Source of the DNA: Monoplex corrugatus | Lineage: Eukaryota > Mollusca > Gastropoda > Littorinimorpha > Ranellidae | Reading direction: 5' to 3' | Assembly (NCBI GenBank): GCA_030674185.1 | Contig: JAPXFY010000015.1 | Span: 28,952,685-29,016,684, forward strand | Length of the DNA: 64,000 bases | Shown here: positions 12,327 through 25,028 of the stretch, one piece after another | Layout: the number at the start of each line of letters is the position of its first letter | How positions within the stretch are numbered: position 1 is the stretch's first letter | Position numbers and translations under genes: made by a program | Notes under the pieces: model-generated | Database searches by the model: none | Told to the model about the DNA's origin: nothing | What the model saw: the letters and a program-made list of their open reading frames with translations, nothing else

Positions 12327-12790
12327 TTAACTCTTTCACCGCCAAGTTTCCCCAGAAACAACACTCCTCAGTGCCAAGTATATTTTGGGCAGCCAATTTT
12401 GCAGTGCAGTATGCATTTTTAAAAGCTTATATCTCAAAGACTATTAAAGATTTTCACTTACTTTTTTTTTGCTGTGTAAAGGGCAGATGTTGTATGTATA
12501 TATGAATGCTTGCTTATGTTTATGTGCTTGATTGATTATTCCACAGATAATCTCATTATAAAGAAAAACAATTTTTTTTCATACGGTTTATTAGTTGTAC
12601 TACTGACCTTATTTCGTGAGTTGTGCGCCAGATATCATTATAATAAATGAGGAAAAGCAATGGAAAATCTACACACAAAGTCAGCTGTCTGCTTATTCTA
12701 CTCGGTGTGGTAGACAATGCGTGTCGATTTGCAGCCATTTTGGAGAAAATGCTTCGGAGAAAACATTTTACCTCCAGAATTTTAGGGCCA
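12327..12790. mobile_element. TTAA-element fragment (one end)
   Basis: TTAA at 12327-12330 is followed by CTCTTTCACCGCCAAG, a piggyBac-like terminus. A minus-strand remnant starting MAANRHALSTTPSRISRQ begins near 12742. The sequence changes to an unrelated repeat near 12790, so the opposite end is missing. Confidence 0.45.
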
Positions 12791-13469
12791 GGTGGTGACT
12801 GGTTGTCAAACCCAAGCTGGGATACATGGAAGCCTGTAACCAGGGCCCCAGCTACCAAACAGGACACCATGTATGGCCCATCTGCCCGGTATTGGGTTGC
12901 TGGTCCTGATTTCTTATGTCTCCCAGGCAGGGAAGTTTTGCTGGGGTATCCTGCTACCATTAATGTGTCATGCCCAGAGGGGGCACAGAGGCCATTCTTT
13001 GCAAGATCTTCACCACTTCTGGGACTCCTTGGCTTATAGAGTCACCAAATCCACCATGGCAGCATGGAATGGCCCTCTCTGCTGCATCAAGATCTCATTC
13101 CCCATGCCATCCCCACAGGCCTTGCGATTGCTGTTTATCTTTGCATACCAGATCTGAGCCGGAGACCCCAGCCCTGGCCCATGGATTCCCTGGAACTACA
13201 GATGTACTACTACTAATATTGTAATTATTATTGTAATTATTACTTTGCACATGATTTACATTTTGCACATAAGGAACCACAGCTGACATCATCCTGTATG
13301 CTTCATGCTTGTTGAATTTAACCTATAGGCTACATGGCTGTCATTTTGAAATTTGAAGAATTTTTTTGTTTCTGTGGTTGCTCAGTATCAGCTTTTATTC
13401 AGTACATACAACTTATCAGATGTGCCAGATTCGGTACATATAACACAAATACATGATTGTTTGACATAT

Positions 13470-13790
13470 TAGCTCCACTGACCATGAGGTGATATGAATT
13501 ATGTGGATTATGCTTGTCACTGCATTCTGTATTTTTAACCTTAAACAGTGATGTGATATGAATTATGTGACTTATATTTGTGACCATACTCTGTACGTTA
13601 AATGCATTTAGTGATGTGATGTGACTGTATTCTGTGTGTGAAACAGATTGATTATATAGATTATATGTACGACTATGCTGTATGTGAAATTGATATAGTA
13701 AGGTGGTATGTGTATTATTTTTGTGACTGTATTCTGTGTATGAAACAGACACAGTGATATGATTTGAATTATGTGGATTATGCCTGACAT
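13470..13790. repeat. Degenerate minisatellite in POLRMT intron
   Basis: Units of about 55-60 bp built on GTGATATGAATTATGTGGAT and ATTCTGTATGTGAAACAG recur about six times, right up to the acceptor of the 13812 exon. Confidence 0.7.
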
Positions 13791-13811
13791 GAAAATGTTT
13801 GTGTTGTGCAG

Positions 13812-13890
13812 GAACCCTAACAGAGAAAGACTTGCCTTTGCTAATGAAATGATGCATGAAATACTGGATTCCGCTGACAACCCACTGACA
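13812..13890 (+). CDS. POLRMT: POLRMT exon (NRERLAFANEMMHEILDSAD)
   Basis: The acceptor is gtgttgtgcag and the donor gtaaat. One base completes an Arg codon and 26 codons follow, reading NPNRERLAFANEMMHEILD then SADNPLT, which matches the family block ending LDSADxPLT. The upstream intron ends in a degenerate minisatellite (about 13470-13790). Confidence 0.92.
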
Positions 13891-14397
13891 GTAAATATTT
13901 TTCTTATCCTTCATCAGAGAGAGAGAGAGGAAGGGGGAGGGAGGGAGGGAGCGAGCATGCACACAAAAACACCACAAGGGTGTGGATGGGACCTGGAGCA
14001 CCAATGCCCCACCACTCTGAACAGTCACCTCCCAAGCTTCCAATGCCACTTGACAGACATTTCATTAAGCAAAGGGGGGGGGGGGGGGCTGTCCATGCGT
14101 TGCATGACTCATATGAATCCAGTCATCAGTTACCTTGTTTACAAACTGAAAGACAAGGTGGGGGAGATGACAAACCCTAGGACATAGCCACACAATGCAC
14201 ATCAACCAGGTCCAGCTCAGCCTCCGGGCCAAGAGAGTATAACGGTGTGTAATTGGTAGCAAGATAAATAATGGAGATTGCTGTTTCAATCACTGCACAT
14301 ATATATAACTTCTTCCAAAGCAGTGTTTTGTGCATGTTTTACAAAATCCAAATGAAGCATAAAATAAGTGATAAAATGTGTGCAATTGAAAAGTTTA

Positions 14398-14906
14398 TCA
14401 TGTCAAACACAAACAAATGAACAAACAAGGTAACATCCAGATGGTACTATTGTCTGCATTGTTGCTGTCATCATCAGCAGTGTCATCCTCTGTGTCAGCT
14501 TGGTAGAGATTAATACAGTTTCTTTCCAGCTCATAATCAGGCTCTGGATGAACTGTTGCCAAGGTGTCAGATGTGCTACTGTCAGTCTCATTCATTCTTT
14601 GTTCATATTCTTCCCTGACTTCATTGACAAAATCACTCTTTGTTCATCTCCCTCCTGATCTTCTTCAGTAGAATCAGCATGATCATTGTCATTTTCTGGC
14701 ACATCAGTCACAAAATCTTCCATCTTCAACTCTTTATTGCTGCTTTCATAAGGGTCAGTGTCTTTGTCGTCTTTAGAATCAGCCAAGAAGATCAGTTCTG
14801 CTAATTCAGCAGCAATGAAAAACTTCAGTCTCATCATGATTTCACAGTCTAAACAGTGAGGGCAGGATGAAGTTTGAGAAGATCGTGTTGGTTTCTTTTG
14901 ATGCAT
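14398..14906 (-). pseudogene. Acidic, frameshifted ORF remnant of unknown origin
   Basis: Two minus-strand frames join into one very acidic segment. The first (14592-14906) is Asp/Glu-rich with a CPHC motif near its start. The second (14398-14595) continues with similar composition after one frameshift near 14610. Acidic N-terminal segments occur in piggyBac transposases, but I see no diagnostic motif. It could also be an exon or relic of another gene. Direct duplications (about 62 bp) lie upstream at 14985-15110. Confidence 0.3.
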
Positions 14907-14984
14907 ATTAACTGATTAAATTGATTCTTCGAAGGTGTTTTAGAAATGTTGTGTGTGTGCAGAATTCTTGTCAAAAATGTAAGT

Positions 14985-15110
14985 CAGTCACTAAATGTTC
15001 ACAGTTGGGTCATAGTCTGATGAAGATGTTGCTGCAACTATAAATGTACGTCAGCCACTAAATGTTCACAGTTGGGTCATAGTCTGATGAAGATGTTGCT
15101 GCAGCTACCT
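14985..15110. repeat. Tandem duplication, about 62-bp unit
   Basis: CACTAAATGTTCACAGTTGG followed by GTCATAGTCTGATGAAGATG and TTGCTGCA occurs twice in succession, nearly identical. Confidence 0.85.
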
Positions 15111-15929
15111 TCTGTTCTGCAATTTTCCATACAATCATTTTCAAGACATTTCCTTTGACAGTTCCATCTATACTGCCAAGCTTACTGCTTTGATCTTGGC
15201 ACGAGAAGTGGTGTCACAATCCAAGCATAGAGAATTTCTAGTTTTTTTTGCTCTCCTTTCTGCTTTCCAGGTAATTGCTGGTTGAAAAATCAGCCACCCA
15301 GAGTTTCTGAAATTCTTTTAACTGTTTTCATTTCCTAAAGCAGACTTATAACACTGTTTTTGCCTAGATTCCTGGCTGCGTCTATATTTGAGACAATGAA
15401 AAGGCTGAATTGCTTGCCAAGAATGCCACAATGGAAAAGATGTCTAAATTCTTCGTCCCTTACACAAATCATTGTCCCAGACTACAACGTATGTGTAAAA
15501 TCTCTTGCAGGAGGAGTGAAACAACCAGACAAACAACATACTTTCGAAATCTGCCCTGACTTTAAACAGATTCTCCCATCTATTCCTCTGAACCAGAGGT
15601 GTTGGCCCTGACATGACTCCAGTGGTTGGCTGAGCTATTAAGCAATATGAACTTGAACCTGGAAAACGTGTGTAATATGATGTAGAAGGGAATCAGTTGT
15701 GTAATATCTGTACTTCATGAGGAGACTCCCAGGGACACATTGACAGGTAATTTTAACAGGCATAGGGAAGATTCTTGCGAACATGAGGCTGTTGTGCTGT
15801 TCGCTATTTTTGCGAATAATGATGCAGCCCAGTATGGGGCACTGCTGACAGATACACCCAGACACGTATCCTGCTTGCCTTATGCTCATTGGTACATAAA
15901 CTCATGTTTTCATTGTTGTAGGGCAGTAT

Positions 15930-16098
15930 AACCCTTTGACCCCCACACCCTGTCCACAAGCATCCTGCATCGTCAACCATGCTAGCAAAGCAAAAACATA
16001 ACCCTTTGACTCCTGCAGGAAGCTGGTGGATAGAGTTAGGGAGTCAAAGGGTTAAGTTTTTGCAGTTGGTGGACAAGGTGTGGGAGTCAAAGGGTTAA
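15930..16098. mobile_element. Fold-back TTAA MITE with nested palindrome
   Basis: The outer arms AACCCTTTGACCCCCACACC and the inverted copy ending at TTAA 16095-16098 match almost fully for about 30 nt. Inside, a second AACCCTTTGACTCC pair forms an inner palindrome (about 16000-16055). The left TTAA has decayed to TATAA. It abuts an RTE fragment. Confidence 0.65.
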
Positions 16099-16375
16099 GA
16101 ACATTATCGAAGAAGATTAGAAAAAGAAAAGCAACATTTATAGAATATTTTATGAGGCAAGAGAAATTAAAGCACCTGGTCACAACAGGAAAGCTGGAGG
16201 GGAAAAAGCACAAGGTTGACCCAGGGAGAAAATATTGGATGGATTACAGAGTGGATGAAGACAGAGAGGTGGAAGATGTACTTGCAGTGACAAGAAAAGA
16301 TAGATTCAGATGGAAGGCCATGATCGCCATCACCATGTGGCAGGGCACCCTGATGAGATGATGATGATGATGAGG
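16099..16375 (+). mobile_element. RTE-like LINE relic, 3' end
   Basis: It encodes KKIRKRKATFIEYFMRQEKL, then HLVTTGKLEGKK and WKAMIAITMWQGT, followed by (GAT)n. It begins immediately after a TTAA element terminus. Confidence 0.8.
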
Positions 16376-16610
16376 GCAGTTCAAACAAATCTTTCCTCAG
16401 TTATCTCACACCTTCTCACTGTATTCTCAGTTTTTTTCTCTTTCTCATGCTTCCTGCAGTTGTTAGTGCTGTAATTAATTTTACTGTGAACAAAATGTAA
16501 AAAAGAAAAAGAAAAACAACCTCCTCGCAACCATTGTTTCTATAAGTAGCTTTATAGTAAACTGGATATGAAAACAAACTGACTCATTCAAGAAACCACA
16601 CGGTGCATGA

Positions 16611-16727
16611 AAATTAGCCATACGTTCGTATAGTCAAACTGTTCTTTGGCATCTAATGTCAAACAAGTAAATTAGCCATATGTTCGTATAGTCAAACTGT
16701 TCTTTGGCTTCTAATGTCAAACAAGTA
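16611..16727. repeat. Tandem duplication, 58-bp unit
   Basis: AAATTAGCCATACGTTCGTA and the following GTCAAACTGTTCTTTGGC...GTCAAACAAGTA block occurs twice with two or three differences. Confidence 0.9.
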
Positions 16728-17309
16728 CTAGAGGCCAGAATTCTAAAAAAACAAAATAGGCAAAATCATTAAAACCATATCTTTAGGCAATAGAAACAGG
16801 CAGTGGAAATTGGCAATGATCATGTAACCAGGTACAGTGATATGTCTTGATAAATGTGACAGATCTGACTTATTTTAGATTTAGAGTGTGCAAAAGCTCT
16901 TGACTTTAAAGGATTGGAATTGGAGATTATATGTGTTGTAAAAAAAATGCACATGCAAGTTGCAAGTTATTGTGCCTGGCGTGGGCTTTTACGTGCAGGC
17001 ATCACTTCTGCGGATGAGAAATTAACTCAGTTTTTGTCAAAAAGAGAGAAGGAAATCTGCAGCAGAAACAACCCAGCCACAGCGTCAGCCGTCATGTGTA
17101 GCAACTGTACCAAGTATTGCCGCCCAGGAGTCAGATTGTTCAGTCAGAGCCGATGCTGTTCCACATCAGAGTCCTCAACTGGGTGCATAGACAGAGCCAT
17201 CATCACCTCCCTTCAAAACTAGTTTATTGTACCATTAATTATATCAACCTGAATGCAGCGTAGAGCAGATTGTGTAGGACAAACTGGTGACTATAATGTT
17301 ATTATGCAG

Positions 17310-17432
17310 GGCAACAAATGGTGGCAGACATCAGATGAGCCCTGGCAAACACTGGCATGCTGCATGGAAATTGCCCATGCTGTCCGTTCTTCAGATCCTG
17401 AGCAGTATGTCTGTCATTTGCCTATCCATCAG
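17310..17432 (+). CDS. POLRMT: POLRMT exon (PWQTLACCMEIAHAVRSSDP)
   Basis: The acceptor is ttattatgcag and the donor gtcagt. It is exactly 41 codons, phase 0 to 0, reading GNKWWQTSDEPWQTLACCME then IAHAVRSSDPEQYVCHLPIHQ. The family has PWQTLxCCxE followed by YVxHxPxHQ directly before motif A, as here. Confidence 0.95.
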
Positions 17433-17529
17433 GTCAGTTGTGGTTTTTTCATCTCCCTTTTAAAAAAAAATCGGTTGAGAGAGAGGTATGTCTGTGTGTA
17501 TATATATGTAGACACATATGTGTGCACGT

Positions 17530-17590
17530 ATGTGTGCACATGTATGTGTTGTGTGTGTGTGTGTATGAGAGAGAGAGAGAGAGAGAGATG
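17530..17590. repeat. (TG)n/(GA)n microsatellite
   Basis: TG-rich tract passing into (GA)n. Confidence 0.9.
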
Positions 17591-18458
17591 TAAACAACAT
17601 TTTCTGAGCTGTTTCTGGATGGATCTTTACCAAAACTTGAGGCAAAGGTGTAACTATAAGTTTGGAAGTCCTGGCATCAAGGTCAGGATCTGATAGATGA
17701 CAGAAGTGCATAAAGTCAACACTTTTTGAGGGAAGCTGTGTACAAACTTCTGACAGTACTTGTTTTCACTGTTGTGTTTGAGAATGCAAGCTTTTTCTTT
17801 TTCAGTGTTGTCTGTTCTGATTCACCACATGTAAGGCATTGTCTGGTATGCCCCTGCTGATGGTGCCAATTATTTTAATCATAGAGTCAAGCTAAGAAAG
17901 TGTAATGCAGGTGCTCAAACTGTGTCTTAATGTTTTACCATCATCATTAAAATCATAACATTGTGTGATGTGTGTATTGACAGACTGCCTCAGCAAACTG
18001 TTGCTTACATGATTTGCATCTTCATAGGTCATAATTGTAGTTTTGTTTGCATGAATGTCATTTGAGTGTCTTTTTTGTTGCTTTTTCTGTAACTTGTCCA
18101 GATTCCACATTTGAATTTGGAATGTTTTCTGGCTGTGCTGCAGAAACTTTTCTTTTCTTGATAATTTATCAAGTTCCTGTTTTCAGTTACCTTATTTGAT
18201 TTGACAAAGCAGTTGAAGTGCATATTCAGTGAGATGAATGAAATGTACAGTAAGAGAATTAAACTTGATAATTCATCGTTCTTTCAAGAATATGCATTCT
18301 GGGTTATCTGTTAATCCCCTGATTTGCTAAATGGTGGATGAAAAGGAATTTGGTAAATGGTGGATAAGAGTATTGTTTAATTGTGAAGCACTGCTCAAAT
18401 ATGAAGCATCTCTGTGACAAGTAATGATATGAAATGGAATGTTGTGTTCAATGTACAG

Positions 18459-18581
18459 GATGGGTCATGTAATGGCTTGCAGCATTATGCTGCCCTTGGA
18501 CGTGATCTGGCTGGAGCTCAGTCTGTCAACCTATGGCCATATGATACACCACAAGATGTTTACAGTGATGTCTGTGAAATG
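18459..18581 (+). CDS. POLRMT: POLRMT exon with motif A ([16 protein letters not shown])
   Basis: The acceptor is aatgtacag and the donor gtagga. It is exactly 41 codons, phase 0 to 0. It opens with [16 protein letters not shown], polymerase motif A, whose first Asp is the metal-binding catalytic residue (T7 RNAP D537 equivalent). It continues [20 protein letters not shown], also highly conserved. Confidence 0.97.
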
Positions 18582-18583
18582 GT

Positions 18584-19672
18584 AGGATTACATTTTGTGT
18601 CTGTCTGTTGTTTTAGACATGATATGACATATACCCATTTTTCTTGTTAAATTAATGTCAAATCTGTCATTGTAACTTTAGTACTGCTAGGCAAATCTTT
18701 ATGAGTGTCTCAGTTCTTGAGTATCACTTGTCGCATTTGCCTTGTTCTTGATATCTTTTCAAGATTGTCCTTCTCAGGTTCTGTGTTTTCATGGGGTTTG
18801 TCAGTTTTGTCACCATTTCATAAAAGGATTGTCTGTTATTCCCTGGTAAAATAGCATTTTTTTCTGACAGTAGAAGTAAGATGGGACCAAGCTTTGGGGA
18901 CAGAAAAAAGTTATAAACATCACGTCATTGTTTTAAATTGAAGTGCCTGTTTACATGCAGAAACCATAGCTTTGTTTTCCAGACCAGAATAAACAATGAA
19001 TAGAATTGTTGTGACTGAGCTTTGTAAACCCCAAATCAAAACCTGCTGCTAATCTGATCAGCTTTGCTCTCTGTCATTGGCTAGAATTCATGCAGCTATC
19101 CATGGCTCTCAACTTGACATGCTTATGACCCACCTTGACGAATCAGTAATCCTCCTGCTCAGCAAGTGCTGAAATACAACCTTTGTTTTTCATTTTTTCT
19201 GGCCATGCTCCACAGACCAAACACATGCAATTTAACTTTTGTGTTTGCTTTCTCTTCCTTTAGTTTTTTGTTTTTTTTATCTTGTCTAAGTTTGTCTTTG
19301 ACTTTATTCTTCCAATCTTGTTTCCTTTTTGGTTCATTTCTTGTTTATCTTGAGCAGTTCTCTTCAGTAATGCACCCTTCAACACATGCCCTACTTCCAC
19401 TGGCCTGAGCTGTTCTTCTCTGGCAGTATGGGAGGGCGGTTCGCTTCAATTACATCCTCATTACCTGTACAGGGGCTTGTGCCTTCCTACAAACCTGTGC
19501 TCCTTTGCTTTTGATGTATAGAGCTCTCTCAATGATCCCTCAGATCAGAACCTCTACTCCAGGTCAGCCAACATGAGGCTTATGGAGGCTTATGTCAATG
19601 CCTCAGCTTATACCACTGATTCCTTGGCCTGGCTTCATCTCAGCATCATCTTGGCTAGATGAGACAAGATAC
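18584..19672. other. Intron with nothing recognisable
   Basis: This is AT-rich intron downstream of the motif A exon. I see no coding segment, inverted ends or known repeat. Confidence 0.5.
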
Positions 19673-21096
19673 TTAAATTTTTCATAACGCACCAGCCAGC
19701 GGGAGCTGGTGCCGAAAAAGTTCCCTCCTGACGCACCATACCACTGGTGGCGGTAAGACATCTGTTCTCTCGAAGCACTGGCCACGTTGTGCCGGTCAAG
19801 TTTAAGAACAATTCTGGTAGTTTTTACTGTAAGAAATATCATGAACAACTATCACACGGCTGTACAGAGAGGAGAAAAACGGCACGTTTAGTTACAGCTA
19901 GGCCGCGGGCGGCTGACCCAGCCTGTGACCCCTGATAGCATCAGTGCCAGACATTCCACTGCCTACCATCAAGGTCACGGAGTACTTCCCTTCTTTGTCT
20001 CTGTTAAAAAGTGGCGCCTTTTCACTCTCTTTGGAAGCGGATTACAGTGCAGTCAAGGTTTTGTTGGCGCCTATCTTTTGTCAGTCAAAAGAATTTTCCC
20101 TTGTCTTGAACTACACCAAGTTTCAGAATTTCGTGTTTAGTCGTTTACTATTTATTTGCAATCGTTTTGGGTATATGTTTGCCGTATCAACAAACTGTGC
20201 TAGTCAGTGAAATTAATTTTAATTCTTTAGTGGAGCAAGTGGTGCTAATAAGAGTGGGGCACACAATCTTTTACTCCAGTAACGTGGAATTGAATGAGTA
20301 TTTAGTGCACTGTGTCTGCTGAAGTGAAGGTGTTTATTTTCAGTTTTTTACTCCAGTAACGTGGAGTGTGTGTGTGTGTGTGGTGTGTGAGTGTGTGTGA
20401 TTTTTGGTTTTATTTTCGTTATCTATCTTCAGTGTGTGTATTTCTTCATGAACTACTGTCAGTGACCAGAAAACACAAAAAATTAGAGTGAAAATGTGTA
20501 CACAAAATTAGCCAAGATTGTAATATCAGTTTTTTTTTCAATCAAACATGAGCATGGACTGGACTAGGTCGTTGTGAAATAAAATATGTCATAAAAGGTA
20601 ATTACAAATCGTGCTGAATTGAAAACAACATTGCATGATTTCTGTTACATTCTACTATACAGTGATAATCTCGGTACAGACCGAACTGGATTTGACAGGT
20701 TTAATTGACAACAACAGCAGCTGATATTTTTTTTTTAATGTTGGAGTTGCTTTTGTTCATCAAAAATGATGAGACTGGAGCTGAATAGAACAGAATATGA
20801 CTGAGTGTCCCACTCTCATGTATTATATGACTCCAACAGACTGCCCAAAGGAAAATAAACCAATGCAACTAATAAACGGTGTATAGTGAGAACAGCCATA
20901 ACCCCGTCTATCAAGTCTAGTGGCCAACCTCGTGACATTGGTGTACTTAACCTGTTTTTTCCTCCTCCCCTTTCGTAAAAGAAAAAGATACCTGGTAAGT
21001 GAAGACGCATGTCTGTCTGTCTGTCTGTCTCTGTATGTTTATGTGATGTGTGCGTCTGTGCCAGTGCGTGCGTGTGTCAGTTTGTGTTGTGTGTCC

Positions 21097-21172
21097 CCCC
21101 CCCCTCTCTCTCTCTCTCTCTCTGACACACACACACATACACACACACACGTGCGCACGCACACACACACAC
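21097..21172. repeat. (TC)n/(CA)n microsatellite
   Basis: C-run, (TC)n, then (CA)n. Confidence 0.95.
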
Positions 21173-22484
21173 ACCATTCTCCTTTTTATTCCCTTTATGT
21201 TTTTTTTTTCTTTTCGTTATTTATTTAATGCTTTCTGTGTTTCCTTCTGTTTAAAAGCTAGTTATCTTTTTCTTTTCTTCCACAGTCCACTTTTCTCTTC
21301 GTTCTTCACTTTTATGTCTGTACGCTTAGTATTAGAAGATTAGTAAGGACTAGCTGTAAGACAGGTCCAGTGGGACCTAATGCTACTATCCTTGAATAAC
21401 AAAGTGTTTTTTCATGTTTCACGTTTCTTTCTTTCTCACTTTCTCCGTCTTTAGAACTGCCTTTGTGTCTGAGTGTATTGGGGAGGGTGTGTGTGTAGAG
21501 GGTGTAGGCTGGTATGTGGGAGCGTCTCTCTGTTTCACCAACTCACAACCCCTCCCTCTCTCTCACAAACACACACACACACCCTTTGTAGAGAGATACA
21601 AGCACCCCACCTCCCCACCCCATCTCTCTCTCTCTTTCTCTCTCACGGCTTTGTGCAAACACACAAGAAACAGTCTGTAGGCCCCCTATGTGGACTTTCT
21701 CTTGCAGCTCGCAACTAAGAGGCAGTGTACCGGGCGGGTCAAGTTGCCGCAATAGTGGAGTAATTAACTGGAGGCTCCCTCCTTCCCCGCCAACTTTGAA
21801 ATTTGTCTGATAAGCGAAGACAGGAGCTGAAGTGTTACAGATTGCATAATGCGTCTTCGTTAGACCATGAAAACCTAGAATGCTTGATTAGTGGGGTTGA
21901 CATTTATGGGAGAAAACTGAGATCGTGACGGAGTTACGTTACTGCATGAATTTACGTATGTGTTATACAAGATTTGGTAGAGTAGCCTACTGAACTAACC
22001 TTGTCATATTTAGTCTTGTTCTAAAGCTGTTTATATTGGCTACACGATTTTTTACATATCAGACAGACTGTTGAAAGGCGCTTTAAAAATTCGGACTGTT
22101 TAGCAATCAACTCATTTTTGTTCCCTGACAGCGCTGTGCTGGCACTACAGCTGTCAGTGGGATGGAATGCCCCCCTCACGCTGAAAGTAGGTCAGGTCAC
22201 TGCTAGGTCAGGCCGCTCGCCTCTCCAACTAAAGAGCATGTTTGGAACAGCCGTGATCAGTACTGTTTAGCAGATGGTTTTAGCTGAGGGACAGAGTATG
22301 TTTACTTGGTATATAGCTTTACACTTGATGCTCTGACTGACAATGACACAAAGTGACTCCCTGACCAGGAAATTCCTATGCCATGTGTTAGGTATGCACT
22401 ATCTTCTTGGATAAACTGTCTGCTCTACTCAGCTGTCTCGCCTGTCGGCGTCACTGGGTTCGGTGCTGGCCGCTGCACATTTTA

Positions 22485-22784
22485 TCAACACCATCTCCCT
22501 CCATCCGCTCTGTCTTGACTTAAGTGGACAATTTCTTGAATATTTAGGCCACTGATGTTGACTATGTTCTTGATGTATGAGATTGGAGATCTGCCTTTCT
22601 TTCTTTTTGCCGCTGTTTTTCTTTGAAAGATGGTTGCCATGAGGTCTGTGTTCTTTCTATGTGACACATGGCCAATGTATTTTAGTCTTCTCTTGTTGAT
22701 GTCTGCCAGTAGTTTTCTAGTAGTATCAAGTTCTTCCAGGACCTTTTCACTTTCATTAGTTTCTTCAATCTGTCCATTTGACAA
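22485..22784 (-). mobile_element. RTE-like LINE relic
   Basis: The minus strand reads NKRRLKYIGHVSHRKNTDLM and later GRSPISYIKNI, the RT C-terminal thumb region of RTE-type elements. It is short and 5'-truncated, and lies within element C. Confidence 0.65.
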
Positions 22785-23156
22785 GTAGTACCAAGTAGTC
22801 TCCTCAGCAGCACTGGAAAGCTATAACACAATCAATGACTGATTAAACTTTTCACGATGGCCAGTGTGCACCCCGGCAAGTTCTCAGCCGCCAGGCTGTT
22901 GGCGTTTATTTTCTTCCCTGCTGATGCACCATTTTTACTACTTTTCTATTTTATTTTACAGCTACTAAAGAATGATTGATGGCAAAGTGTTTGATATTAC
23001 CAGAAAGCTCAAAATGTGATCTTTGCCAGCATACACGTATACGCACCGCTATGACAAGAACAACATAGGTCACAGAGTATTACCCAGATGCATGCTCACG
23101 TCCCAGTAGTAACTGTACTGTGCTGTACTGAAGTCCAAAGGAACCTTTGAAACCTC

Positions 23157-23182
23157 TCTCTCTATCTCTCTCTCTCTCTTTC

Positions 23183-23261
<79 letters not shown>

Positions 23262-23310
23262 CAGTGTGTTTGTGAGTGAGTGAAAGAGAGACACAGAGAG
23301 AAAGAGAGAG
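23157..23310. repeat. (TC)n/(CA)n/(GA)n microsatellite
   Basis: Dinucleotide tracts change type three times. Confidence 0.95.
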
Positions 23311-23684
23311 AGGGAGATAGAGAGCAGTCAACTTAGATGGTAAAGTTTATAACTCCTCATGAATTCCCACACCTGGTACCTAGCAGACAGTTTATCAAGG
23401 AAGATAATGCAGACCTAACACATGGCATTGGAATTTCTTGGTCAAGGGGGTCACTTTATTCTGTTATCAGTCAAAGCATCAAGTGTAAAGCTACACCAAC
23501 TAAACAGACTCTGTCCATTAGCTAAAACCTTCTGCTAAACAGTACTGGTAGTTGTTCTGGATATCTTTTACAGTGAAAACTGCCAGAATTTTTCAAAACT
23601 TGACTGGCACTGGGGGTTATGATGCGTCAGGAGGGAACATTTTGGCACTGGCTCCTGGCGACCGGTGCATCGCGAAAAGGTTAA

Positions 23685-25028
23685 TAACTGTTAAACTGAA
23701 CATAAAGCCAGGTGCCTTAAACATCATCCAGGCATATGCCCCCACATCCACCAGCTCAGATGAAGAGATAGAACAATTCTACAATGACCTACAAACTGCT
23801 GAGAATAAATTATCAAAAAGAGAAGTTTGGATAATAATGGGAGACATGAAAGCCAAAGTGGGTGAAGGTGAGGACAGAGAGTGTGGTATGGGCTGGGAAA
23901 ACGCGATGAAGAAGGCGATATGTTAGCATCTTTCTGCCGGGCCATTGAATTAGATATCACTAACACTCTCTTTAAACAGCATTATTATAGATGATATACC
24001 TGGAAACTTGAAAAAAACAAACGACAACAAGAAAATAAAAATCAGAAATCAGATAGATTACATCATGATAGACAGGACATGTACTACTGTCCTAACCTCA
24101 AAAACAAAACCAGGACCTGATTGTGACAGCGATTGCCACCTGGCCGCATCAAAATTCGAGTCAGAGCTTACAAACCAAACAAAGCCAAGCAGGCCTCTAA
24201 GTTTGAGTTAGAGAAATTGAAAAATCAAGACATTGCATCTGATTTTAAGATCGAAGTCAGCAATCGCTTCGAGGCTTTAATTCAGGTTTGGACATTAAAC
24301 GACCAGTATCCAGAAGAAATTTGGGCAGATATGAAGAAGACCTACACTGAAGTTGCAGAAGAAAAGTTAGGCAGGAAAATAAGAAAAAAACCAACTAAAC
24401 CCTACAGCCAAACAGAAAAGCCAAGCTCGCAGATCTGGAAGAAAAGAAGAATACAAAAATCTCAAAGAGAAATCAAGAGCAAAATTAGAAGACATAATAA
24501 GAATTGGCTGAAGGAAGAATGTGCAAAAATAAATGAGCATAATGATTGCAAAAGATCCAGGGGTCTATTCCAACAGATGAAGAAAGTTCAATTCACTAAA
24601 TTCCAACTCAGAAATGAGTGCATCAACAGCAAGGAAGGTACCATGTTGACTGAACCAGAGCATATTATGAACAGATGGAATGGATATGGAGCATCACATT
24701 TTAGCGACAATAGCCCTCAAACACTCTGTGCCCTGACCACGACTGTCCACCACTTTTAAGTGAAATTGAAGCAGCCACCAGGCAGATAAAATCAAGAAAA
24801 TCCCCAGGAATTGATAACATTCCAGGAGAACTGTTAAAATATGTCAGAAAAGGAGGTCTAAAAGCAATGCACCATCTTTGCTGTAAAATCTGGAATACTC
24901 ATTGCAACAACTACAGAATCATTGCCCTAATCAGCCACTTCAGTAAGATCCTGCTCATAATTATTCTCAACAAATTGAAACCCAAGATAGAAGAAGAGCC
25001 TGACTGCCAGGCAGGCTACAGATCCAAT
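23685..25028 (+). mobile_element. RTE-like LINE relic (endonuclease plus RT start)
   Basis: The endonuclease reads LNIIQAYAPTSTSSDEEIEQ, then WIIMGDMKAKVGEGEDRECG and NQIDYIMIDR; the SDH box is decayed to SDCHLA. It is followed by a Lys-rich linker (24133-24759) and RT fingers (IKSRKSPGIDNIPGELLKYV, then NNYRIIALISHFSKILL and QAGYRSNRGT). It starts at the TTAA border of element C and stops where a family B element begins. Several frameshifts occur and the RT core is missing. Confidence 0.85.

Larger units (their letters stand above)
19673..23684. mobile_element. 4-kb TTAA element with long inverted ends (family C)
   Basis: TTAA lies at 19673-19676 and 23681-23684. The inverted ends share about 130-150 alignable bases, including GTTCCCTCCTGACGCA, GTCAAGTTT, AATTCTGG and ATATC...GAACAACTA. 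The left arm carries a perfect hairpin (GCACCAG...CTGGTGC) and about 40 extra nt. The inside is non-coding apart from an RTE scrap (22485-22784, minus) and microsatellites (21100-21170, 23157-23270). It is likely non-autonomous. Confidence 0.65.

Noticed and set aside
12556..12960. 134-codon minus-strand frame
   Set aside because: Only the MAANRHA segment near 12742 looks like a transposon remnant; the rest crosses a repeat junction.
13399..14049. 216-codon minus-strand frame rich in His/Asn/Ser
   Set aside because: It is antisense to a minisatellite and to the POLRMT exon at 13812, with periodicity that follows the repeat.
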